Assembly: GCA_036502965.1 (NCBI GenBank) | Contig: DASXXT010000011.1 | Span: 1-7,616, forward strand | Origin: Roseiarcus sp036502965 | GTDB lineage: Bacteria; Pseudomonadota; Alphaproteobacteria; Rhizobiales; Beijerinckiaceae | DNA length: 7,616 nt | Direction: 5' to 3' | Shown: piece after piece, positions 1-4,628 of the stretch | Layout: the number at the start of each line of letters is the position of its first letter | Position numbering within the stretch: position 1 is the stretch's first letter | The notes under the pieces: generated by a model | The model's input: only the letters and a program-made list of their open reading frames with translations | Database searches by the model: none | Told to the model about the DNA's origin: nothing | Position numbers and translations under genes: made by a program

Positions 1-30
1 AGTATGTGCACGGTTTGTTCTCGCGCACAA
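1..30 (-). promoter_or_regulatory. Candidate leftward promoter beside the LexA box
   Basis: On the minus strand a TTGTGC (25-30) and a CATACT (1-6) are 18 bp apart. They match the sigma-70 -35 and -10 boxes at 3/6 and 4/6 positions. The -35 candidate directly abuts the LexA box at 31-45, which would suit repression by LexA. The match is weak, and the downstream gene is outside the window. Confidence 0.3.
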
Positions 31-45
31 GTTCTTTTTTTGTTC
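31..45 (-). promoter_or_regulatory. Probable LexA (SOS) operator, alphaproteobacterial type
   Basis: Two GTTC half-sites (31-34 and 42-45) are separated by exactly seven bases, all T. On the minus strand this reads GAAC-N7-GAAC, the established LexA recognition pattern of Alphaproteobacteria, and the A/T-only spacer is typical. A third GTTC lies at 17-20, but at the wrong spacing. The 12-bp string tttgttctcgcg occurs twice (14-25 and 39-50). No gene starts to the right in a plausible frame, so the controlled gene is probably just left of the window on the minus strand. It cannot be identified from here; imuA, recA, lexA or another SOS gene are all possible. Confidence 0.6.
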
Positions 46-59
46 TCGCGAGAGAAACT

Positions 60-597
60 TCAACCCGCGCGACTTGAACTGCGTGTGTTTCTGAAATTGC
101 CGCAAAGCGACGCGAACTGGCTTGCACAGAGGTCCCGCCAATTTTGGGAAGAGAGAAATAAAGAGCCGCGGATGGCTGCGGCCGACCTTCACGGTTCGAG
201 CGAGGAGTTGCGGCAGGCCGGTCCCCGACAAGATTGCGGTATCCAAATTGCGCCATCCAGAACGCGCGACTTTAGAGCGAGGCGTTGCACGGGAACACGG
301 ATCGGCGCAGACCGTCAGTTGACGCTGCAATTGTTGATTCGCGGGCAACCTCTCGATTGGCCGCCCTCGCCCACGAGACGGACGTTGATCGACATCGCCG
401 AACGCAAGCGTCGTCTTCTGATCACAACGCCCGCGAACGCGGCGGAGCCCGCTCGGACAGCGACGCCGCCTCGGGCGACGGCCTTTCGGTTGTTCCCGCG
501 TTCGATCGCAAGGCAGAAAAAAGCTTGCAATATAGCGGCTAGAGGCGACCGATAGAAGCTGAACCGTCGGCTTACGCGGCTCATTCCTCTAAGCAAT
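60..597. other. Stretch without a supportable gene
   Basis: Several frames are open here, including one on the plus strand from 4 to 555. Their translations are rich in Arg, Ala, Ser and Thr, have no recognisable domain, and start without a ribosome-binding site. The composition looks like out-of-frame reading of GC-rich DNA. It could be intergenic DNA, a decayed gene, or the remains of an older insertion next to the tRNA site. Before the element arrived, this DNA lay directly downstream of tRNA-Gly. I see no convincing terminator, although a T tract on the minus strand (complement of about 517-522) could serve as one. Confidence 0.5.
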
Positions 598-647
598 TTG
601 GAGCGGGCGAAGGGATTCGAACCCTCGACCCCAACCTTGGCAAGGTT
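598..647. repeat. Distal att repeat: displaced tRNA-Gly 3' fragment
   Basis: These 50 bases are identical to 2802-2851. They contain the tRNA-Gly anticodon stem-loop (anticodon complement at 639-641), variable and T arms, the 3' acceptor strand and the CCA. The tRNA 5' part (D arm and 5' acceptor strand) is absent, so this copy cannot make a tRNA. Identity ends at 648, where C replaces the G found at 2852. Position 597 (T) also differs from 2801 (A). By the usual model this is the original chromosomal 3' end, pushed away by integration. Confidence 0.92.
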
Positions 648-655
648 CGGTGCGG

Positions 656-1693
656 TCACGCGGAGTCGCCCTGTTTTCTTAGGGAAACGACTTCGCCTGA
701 TTCTGTCGTCCCCAGATTTTCCCCGAGTCGCATAACCCCCGGCGCGAGGTTGCTCGCGTTGACGTGAGCGTAGCGCATGACCATCGCAATGCTTTTCCAG
801 CCGCCTAGCGCCATGAGCGCGCCAAGATCGCGGTTCGCCGCATAGTGCCACGTCGCCCAGGTGTGCCGGCAGTCGTGCGGGTGGAAGTCCTCAATGCGCG
901 CCCGGCGACACGCGCCATTAAATGCCCGCTTGATCTGCCCGCCGCCGTCGTCCTTGGGCGCATATGGCCGCTTGTCGGGACGGCGGAACACGATCCCCGT
1001 CCGGTGCGATAACCCGGCCAGCGCAACAACGGCGCGGGGATGCAGCGGCGTGCCGCGGCGGTCGTCGTTCTTCGTGTCGAGGAACGCCGCATGGGCGCGG
1101 GACAGGTCGACGTCGCGCCAATCGAGGGCGAGCGCCTCGCTGATCCGGCAACCGGTGTACAGCATGAACGTCACCAGCGGCGCCAGATGCGGAGCGCAGC
1201 ACGCTATGAGCCTGTCGGCTTCCTCAAACGTGATCCATCGGACACGCCCTCGCGGCTGCGGCGGTCGCTCAAACGTCGGCCTGTCGCATAGCCGGCGCTT
1301 CGCCGCGTGCGTCATGATCGCAGACATTGGCGTGAAAATCTTGCGATTGATCGTCGACGGGGCGAGGCCGGGGTGGAGCCTGCGCGCGCACGTCTCGACT
1401 TCGGCTTGCCCTATCTGCGCCAGCGGAGTCGTTTTGAAATAGCCGACCAGCGGCTTGACGTAACGAGCTTCGCCGCCGTTCTCAAGATACGAGACGGCCG
1501 CCTCTAGGAAAGTCGCGACGGCGCGATTCCCGCCGATTTGGCGCGTGACGATCTCCCATTCGCGCTTCGCCCGGATGGATTCCGCGAGGGCTTTGTCAGC
1601 AACCTTTGTGCTTTCGTCCACAACGACGCCTCGGACTGTCCCGCGCAGATACCAAGATTCGGAACCGTGGCGCTTGACGAGCTTGAGGGGCAT
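656..1693 (-). CDS. Tyrosine-type site-specific recombinase (integrase)
   Basis: This phage-type integrase (345 residues) would catalyse insertion and excision at the flanking tRNA-Gly repeats. The N-terminal part (about 1-55) resembles the arm-binding region of many alphaproteobacterial integrases. A core-binding SAM-like domain follows (about 56-150), then the catalytic domain (about 151-325). The full active-site set is visible: R183 in TGCRISEAL, K208 in the beta-hairpin, H273 and R276 in HDCRH, W299 in LGGW, and the nucleophile Y308 in RYAHV. The length is normal and no frameshift is seen, so the enzyme should be active. The ATG at 1693 lies inside the upstream helix-turn-helix gene with no clear Shine-Dalgarno, which suggests translational coupling. 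The stop codon (656-658) lies 8 bp from the left att repeat. The family assignment is firm; its use of these particular att sites is inferred from position. Confidence 0.95.
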   Translation of the reverse strand: MPLKLVKRHGSESWYLRGTVRGVVVDESTKVADKALAESIRAKREWEIVTRQIGGNRAVATFLEAAVSYLENGGEARYVKPLVGYFKTTPLAQIGQAEVETCARRLHPGLAPSTINRKIFTPMSAIMTHAAKRRLCDRPTFERPPQPRGRVRWITFEEADRLIACCAPHLAPLVTFMLYTGCRISEALALDWRDVDLSRAHAAFLDTKNDDRRGTPLHPRAVVALAGLSHRTGIVFRRPDKRPYAPKDDGGGQIKRAFNGACRRARIEDFHPHDCRHTWATWHYAANRDLGALMALGGWKSIAMVMRYAHVNASNLAPGVMRLGENLGTTESGEVVSLRKQGDSA

Positions 1694-1863
1694 GGCAGCG
1701 ACTCGATGAGTGCGAGGATGTCAGACTCGGTGAATAGGCGCGTCCGGCCGGCCATCCTACCGAAGGGGCGCTCGCGCAGATAGCCTTGAAGCCAACGCGT
1801 GCTCTTGTGCAGCCTAGCCGCGACGGCGGGCAGTGGATGGAGGGGGGCGCGTTCATGGCGCAA
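1504..1863 (-). CDS. Small helix-turn-helix protein, probable excisionase or integrase regulator
   Basis: Numbered from a TTG at 1863 this is 119 residues. Residues about 7-33 form a MerR/excisionase-like helix-turn-helix (LPAVAARLHKSTRWLQGYL). A wing-like segment follows (about 37-60: RMAGRTRLFTESDI, then LPCPSSSSS). I recognise this fold as common directly upstream of integrases in alphaproteobacterial elements, where it probably bends DNA to favour excision or controls int. The C-terminal part overlaps the integrase gene by 190 bp in another frame, an unusually long overlap; the tail could be chance reading past the functional domain. The start is uncertain. The frame is open back to 1995, but that would overlap the upstream gene. 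A better-looking ATG at 1856 is in a different frame and would join this one only if a six-G run (1842-1847, plus strand) had one base more. No strong ribosome-binding site precedes either start. Confidence 0.7.
   Translation of the reverse strand: MRHERAPLHPLPAVAARLHKSTRWLQGYLRERPFGRMAGRTRLFTESDILALIESLPCPSSSSSATVPNLGICAGQSEASLWTKAQRLLTKPSRNPSGRSANGRSSRAKSAGIAPSRLS
1842..1847. other. Homopolymer run at a possible frame change
   Basis: Six G on the plus strand (six C on the coding strand) lie just after the ATG at 1856. With seven C, that ATG would read MNAPPLHPLPAVAARL, straight into the helix-turn-helix domain. With six, it runs into a different frame. This may be a sequencing error, a real one-base loss that disables or weakens the gene, or irrelevant if translation starts at the TTG at 1863. 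Confidence 0.35.
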
Positions 1864-1909
1864 TCTATTAGTCAGATATTTCGCCCCGAGGGAATACTTG
1901 CCGCGGTGT

Positions 1910-2239
1910 TTATTTTTGGGGGCTGAGGTCCCTGTCGCCCGGAAAACCATTTGACGGACTGGCGGGCCGCGTTGGCTCCGACTCATGACGATCATGGTCG
2001 GCGGCGGGCGGGCGACTGTTTCGCAGTCGGTCTAGGAGTTTGATTGCCTCGACGGTGGCTTCGATGACAGCGAGCGACTGATTGATCGCAATTTGGCATT
2101 CGTGAACCGCCCTTCGCAGGGCGATCAGCTGTGCAAGGTCCTCGGCAATGCTCGACCGGCGACTGGCATTTCGATCCATGGCGGTGTCAGAACGCAATCC
2201 ACCTGATTGGCGTTCCGGCGCCCGCAATTCCGCGACCAT
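1910..2239 (-). CDS. Small helical protein of unknown function
   Basis: This is an orphan of 109 residues that I do not recognise. Residues about 28-76 are predicted by eye to be helical with a heptad-like hydrophobic pattern (IAEDLAQLIALRRAV, then LAVIEATVEAIKLLDRL), so a dimer-forming coiled coil is plausible. The tail (77-109) is polar, rich in Pro, Asp, Arg and Ser, and probably disordered. It has no signal peptide, membrane span or catalytic motif. The ATG at 2239 is preceded by a GAGGG about 10 bases upstream, which may lie in a short hairpin (2247-2265). A second ATG at 2179 would give 89 residues and keep the helical part. The gene is first in a minus-strand series with the helix-turn-helix and integrase genes, about 46 bp before the TTG start. 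By position it could help control the element, but nothing in the sequence proves that. Confidence 0.55.
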   Translation of the reverse strand: MVAELRAPERQSGGLRSDTAMDRNASRRSSIAEDLAQLIALRRAVHECQIAINQSLAVIEATVEAIKLLDRLRNSRPPAADHDRHESEPTRPASPSNGFPGDRDLSPQK

Positions 2240-2265
2240 GCCATAGGAGCCCTCACAGGAGGCTC

Positions 2266-2319
2266 AGGACGGCCTTTCGCTGTTTTGGGCCTGTAGGTAG
2301 TGGGCAGGGCGGCCGTCCT
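2266..2319. repeat. Inverted repeat in the divergent intergenic region
   Basis: AGGACGGCC (2266-2274) and GGCCGTCCT (2311-2319) are perfect 9-bp inverted copies with a 36-bp spacer. They lie between the two divergent element genes (starts at 2239 and 2391). They could be paired operator half-sites for the helix-turn-helix protein, accessory sites for recombination, or an mRNA hairpin. The pair is real in the sequence; its function is a guess, and GC-rich DNA gives some such pairs by chance. Confidence 0.4.
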
Positions 2320-2334
2320 AGCCAGCGTGGCGCG

Positions 2335-2363
2335 TCGCAAGCCGGTGGCGGCGTTCCTATATA
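2335..2363 (+). promoter_or_regulatory. Tentative promoter for the 77-residue element gene
   Basis: A TATATA box (2358-2363) is the most AT-rich spot in this intergenic region and lies 27 bp before the ATG at 2391. At 17-bp spacing a weak -35 (tcgcaa, 2335-2340) matches the consensus at 3/6. It would give a leader of roughly 20 bases that includes the strong ribosome-binding site at 2381-2385. Confidence 0.3.
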
Positions 2364-2380
2364 CCTGTGATGGTACGCCG

Positions 2381-2385
2381 GGAGG
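2381..2385 (+). promoter_or_regulatory. Strong ribosome-binding site fixing the start at 2391
   Basis: GGAGG followed by AAAGC leads into the ATG at 2391 with 5-base spacing. This favours 2391 over the in-frame GTG (2367) and ATG (2370) further upstream, which have no such site. Confidence 0.7.
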
Positions 2386-2390
2386 AAAGC

Positions 2391-2624
2391 ATGGTCCAGG
2401 GATATATCGTTGATCCGCAGACCGGCAGGAATGTCGCAATAATTCGAGGCGGCGAGGTTTTTCGCGACGATGGAAAGTGGCGAAGATTCGCCATCGTCCT
2501 TAATGAGGACCTATTTGACCTACGCGGCGAGTTGATCGGCCGCCTCGAAGGTCAGCATGTGGTTGACGCAAGCACGCGGTGCATGCCCATGCCGATCGCG
2601 TTTAGAAATCTTCTAGAAGGCTAG
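2391..2624 (+). CDS. Small beta-repeat protein, possibly 4-fold beta-flower type
   Basis: This protein of 77 residues has a clear internal period of 18. A16, F24 and G28 in VAIIRGGEVFRDDG match A34, F42 and G46 in FAIVLNEDLFDLRG. Weaker flanking units are YIVDPQTGR (5-13) and IGRLEGQHVVD (49-59). Short strands joined by Asp/Gly turns resemble the small four-bladed beta-flower or similar beta-repeat proteins; this is judged by pattern only. No signal peptide, membrane segment or catalytic residue is visible, and the last 17 residues fall outside the repeat. The start is chosen from the ribosome-binding site five bases upstream. It is the only element gene on the plus strand, diverges from the other three, and is the best candidate for cargo. 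No function can be assigned. Confidence 0.65.
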   Translation: MVQGYIVDPQTGRNVAIIRGGEVFRDDGKWRRFAIVLNEDLFDLRGELIGRLEGQHVVDASTRCMPMPIAFRNLLEG

Positions 2625-2801
2625 AGTCCGCCGCCGCCCCGATCGAGGCGCGGCAATGTCAACTGTCGGCGGCGAACGGAACGGAAACCGGCTTCCCGGA
2701 ATTTCCCCACAATTCCCGCGTCTCGACACGTTCTGTTCTGCGCCGAGTTGCGCAACGGTCTGCCTAGGGCGCGGCAGCCGAGCAATGATTTCAGTTGGTT
2801 A

Positions 2802-2851
2802 TTGGAGCGGGCGAAGGGATTCGAACCCTCGACCCCAACCTTGGCAAGGTT
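2802..2851. repeat. tRNA-proximal att repeat inside the intact tRNA-Gly gene
   Basis: This 50-bp stretch is identical to 598-647. It begins one base outside the CCA end of the tRNA and stops in the 5' strand of the anticodon stem. It includes the palindromic anticodon stem-loop (aaccttggcaaggtt, 2837-2851), where tyrosine recombinases often exchange strands. By the usual model the incoming element supplied this tRNA 3' end, so the gene stays functional after insertion. Confidence 0.92.
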
Positions 2852-2877
2852 GTGCTCTACCCCTGAGCTACACCCGC
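2803..2877 (-). tRNA. tRNA-Gly, anticodon GCC
   Basis: The minus strand folds into a complete 75-nt cloverleaf including an encoded CCA. The acceptor strands GCGGGTG and CGCCCGC pair with one G-U. The D stem is GCTC/GAGC. The anticodon stem CAACC/GGTTG closes the loop TTGCCAA, with GCC (complement 2843-2845) reading GGC and GGU codons. The T stem is GAGGG/CCCTT around TTCGAAT, and the discriminator base is T. The 5' end is at 2877. The 3' part (to 2851) lies in the att repeat, so the present gene is a junction of chromosomal 5' and element-supplied 3' halves. With the element in place, transcription past the CCA enters element DNA instead of the original downstream sequence. Confidence 0.97.
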
Positions 2878-2907
2878 GTCCTTAAGGCGGCGGCGCCGCC
2901 GGCCGCG

Positions 2908-2936
2908 CTTATGACGCAATGATAACCAGAATGCAA
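2908..2936 (-). promoter_or_regulatory. Tentative promoter for tRNA-Gly
   Basis: On the minus strand TTGCAT (2931-2936) and CATAAG (2908-2913) are 17 bp apart, matching the -35 and -10 consensus at 3/6 and 4/6. Transcription would begin about 23 bases before the mature tRNA 5' end. A GC-rich palindrome (2888-2901) lies in the leader region. The placement fits; the box matches are modest. Confidence 0.35.
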
Positions 2937-3055
2937 CACCCCGGGCCTAGACCCCGGCGCAAACGATAGCCAAATCGAACGGACCACGCACGCGAGCTTG
3001 ATTTGAATCGACAGTTTCTTCGTGCCAAAGGCTGACCGCAAGCTGAGCATTAGGG

Positions 3056-4603
3056 ATGAATGAGGTTCTCAAACCGGACGAAGTGACGCAGCGCTCGGCG
3101 CCGGCGCCTGTGGCGCCGCCGGCTGTGGAAACCGCGCCGCGCCGCCGCCGAAATTGGCTGCTGTGGATCGCGATCGTTGCGTCCCTAGCCGCCGCGGCGG
3201 TCTTCGCGTGGAAGAAATACCAGAACGCCGCTCCATCCGCCAACCAAGAGGAGGTCTCCGGCCGTCCGGCCCAGCCGCCGCAAACCGTGCGCGTGGCGCC
3301 GGTCGTACTCGGCGATATGCCCCTCACCATCGACGCCTTGGGAACGGTGACGCCGTTCGAGACCGTGACCATCCGCACTCAGATCGCCGGCACGCTGCAG
3401 AACGTCGGCTTCACCGAAGGCCAGACCGTCAAGGCCGGCGACTTCATCGCGCAGATCGATCCGCGTCCCTACGAGGCGGCGCTGGCCCAGGCGCAGGGGC
3501 AATTGGCCAAGGACCAGGCGCTTCTGGGCCAGGCCCAGGGCGACCTTACTCGCTTCCAACAGCTCGCCAAGCAGGATTCGATCGCCATGCAGCAGGTCGC
3601 CGATCAGATCGCGCTGGTCGCCCAGGACAAGGCGGCGATCGCCACCGATCAGGCGATGATCAAGACGGCGGAGCTCAACGTCGCCTACACCCACATTGTT
3701 TCGCCGGTCACTGGACGGGTAGGCCTGAGGCTCGTTGATCCGGGAAACTATCTGCAGCCCTCCGACGCCACCGGCATCGTCGTCATCACCCAGATCGATC
3801 CGATCAGCGTCGTGTTCACGACGCCCGAGAGCAATTTGCAGCGCATCTCGGCGCGGCTTAATTCCGGCGCCAAGCTTCCAGTTACCGTGCTCGACCGAGA
3901 CAATGTCCATGCGCTGGCGACCGGCACGCTGACCACCTTTGACAGCCAGATCGACGTGACCACCGGCACCATCAAGATGCGGTCGACGTTCGACAATCCC
4001 GATGGCGTCCTGTTCCCGAACCAGTTCGTCAACGTCCGCCTTCTGGTCGACACGATGACCGGCGCGACGCTCGCGCCCAATCCGGCGATCCAGCTCGGGG
4101 CCTCAGGCAATTTCGTCTATCTGCTCGACGACAATTCGACGGTCTCCAAGCGCGACGTCGCCATCGGGGCGACCGACGGCAAGCACACCGTGATCACCTC
4201 GGGCCTCAAGGCGGGCGACAGGGTGGTGATCGACGGCGTCGACCGGCTGCGCGACGGCGCGAAGGTGAAGGTCGTTGACAACCCGCCGGTCGCCGCGGCG
4301 CAAGGGGCCGGGCAGGGCCAGGATCAGGCCGGCGGCCGATCGGCGGCCGACCCGGCCGGGCCAGTCAACGGCGAGGGCCGCCATCATGGGCGTCGCGGCG
4401 AGCAGCCCAACGCCGGCGAGGTTTCGCCCGCTTCAGGCGGCGCTTCTTCGATCGCCCCGGCGGCCTCCGGTCCGACCACGCAGAGCGCCGGGCCTGCCGG
4501 CGCGACGCAGGGCGCGGCCCCGACCACGCAGAGCCCGGCGCCGTCCGGTCATGCCACGCAGAGTCGGGCGCCAGCCGCAACGAAGCAGGGTCCGGCGCAA
4601 TGA
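3056..4603 (+). CDS. mdtA: RND efflux periplasmic adaptor subunit, MdtA-like
   Basis: This membrane fusion protein links an inner-membrane RND pump to an outer-membrane channel. After a Pro/Ala-rich cytoplasmic start and RRRR (29-32), residues about 33-51 form an uncleaved membrane anchor. The barrel-sandwich (lipoyl-like) halves lie at about 105-140 and 207-235 (TIRTQIAGTLQNVGFTEGQ; SPVTGRVGLRLVDPGN). The alpha-hairpin lies between them (about 140-205), then the beta-barrel (about 245-335, with TTGTIKMR and LFPNQFVNVR) and the membrane-proximal domain (to about 407). The order and motifs match E. coli MdtA, but the protein has 515 residues against about 415. The extra C-terminal 100 are low-complexity. 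An in-frame stop four codons upstream (3044-3046) fixes 3056 as the earliest start. AGGG abuts the ATG, too close for a normal ribosome-binding site. The permease gene follows after 25 bp, so an operon is likely. Confidence 0.93.
   Translation: MNEVLKPDEVTQRSAPAPVAPPAVETAPRRRRNWLLWIAIVASLAAAAVFAWKKYQNAAPSANQEEVSGRPAQPPQTVRVAPVVLGDMPLTIDALGTVTPFETVTIRTQIAGTLQNVGFTEGQTVKAGDFIAQIDPRPYEAALAQAQGQLAKDQALLGQAQGDLTRFQQLAKQDSIAMQQVADQIALVAQDKAAIATDQAMIKTAELNVAYTHIVSPVTGRVGLRLVDPGNYLQPSDATGIVVITQIDPISVVFTTPESNLQRISARLNSGAKLPVTVLDRDNVHALATGTLTTFDSQIDVTTGTIKMRSTFDNPDGVLFPNQFVNVRLLVDTMTGATLAPNPAIQLGASGNFVYLLDDNSTVSKRDVAIGATDGKHTVITSGLKAGDRVVIDGVDRLRDGAKVKVVDNPPVAAAQGAGQGQDQAGGRSAADPAGPVNGEGRHHGRRGEQPNAGEVSPASGGASSIAPAASGPTTQSAGPAGATQGAAPTTQSPAPSGHATQSRAPAATKQGPAQ
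4472..4600 (+). repeat. Degenerate TQ/AP repeats in the MdtA C-terminal tail
   Basis: The end of the adaptor gene repeats a motif close to (T/A)TQ(S/G)-x-AP at irregular spacing: PTTQSAGP, ATQGAAP, TTQSPAP, ATQSRAP. At the DNA level a 15-bp string (ccgaccacgcagagc) occurs at 4472-4486 and 4520-4534, and a shorter variant occurs near 4554. The encoded tail is Ala/Pro/Gly/Thr/Gln-rich and probably disordered in the periplasm. It looks like repeat expansion and is likely to vary between strains. Confidence 0.6.
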
Positions 4604-4628
4604 CGCTGTGGGCCTTTAGGGCGGGGCG

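Larger units (their letters stand above)
598..2851 (-). mobile_element. 2.2-kb integrative element in tRNA-Gly(GCC)
   Basis: Perfect 50-bp direct repeats at 598-647 and 2802-2851 enclose a tyrosine recombinase gene, a helix-turn-helix gene and two small orphan genes. The repeat equals the tRNA-Gly gene from the anticodon stem to the encoded CCA, which is the classic footprint of tyrosine-recombinase integration into a tRNA 3' end. The intact tRNA lies at the right end and the displaced 3' fragment at the left. Recombination between the repeats would release a 2,204-bp circle and restore one tRNA gene. The integrase is at the end far from the intact tRNA, with its stop only 8 bp from the left repeat. 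No replication, transfer, capsid or resistance gene is visible. Inside the right end, 2625-2801 holds no gene; it has only a GC-rich inverted pair (2629-2636 and 2667-2674) without a T tract. The exact crossover point is inferred. Confidence 0.9.

Noticed and set aside
4..555. Plus-strand open frame of 183 codons
   Set aside because: It has no ribosome-binding site, no recognisable domain, and Arg/Ala/Thr-rich composition typical of chance open frames in GC-rich DNA. It also spans the LexA-type operator.
315..851. Minus-strand open frame of 178 codons crossing the left att repeat
   Set aside because: It overlaps the catalytic end of the integrase in another frame and reads through the tRNA fragment. 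The translation has no protein-like pattern.
861..1442. Plus-strand open frame of 193 codons opposite the integrase
   Set aside because: It is the complement of a well-supported integrase gene with all catalytic motifs; the frame is a shadow.
2125..2439. Minus-strand open frame of 104 codons
   Set aside because: It overlaps the better-supported 109-residue gene on the same strand and the start of the 77-residue gene. Its composition is Arg/Pro-rich.
2629..2674. Inverted pair CGCCGCCG/CGGCGGCG as a terminator of the 77-residue gene
   Set aside because: The loop is 30 bases and no T tract follows. It is simple-sequence GC repeat, so pairing may be chance.
2888..2901. GC palindrome CGGCGGCGCCGCCG as a terminator
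   Set aside because: It has no T tract on either strand and lies just upstream of the tRNA 5' end, where a terminator would not be useful.
2656..2922. Plus-strand open frame covering the tRNA-Gly gene
   Set aside because: It reads through the complement of a complete cloverleaf tRNA, and its start lacks a ribosome-binding site.
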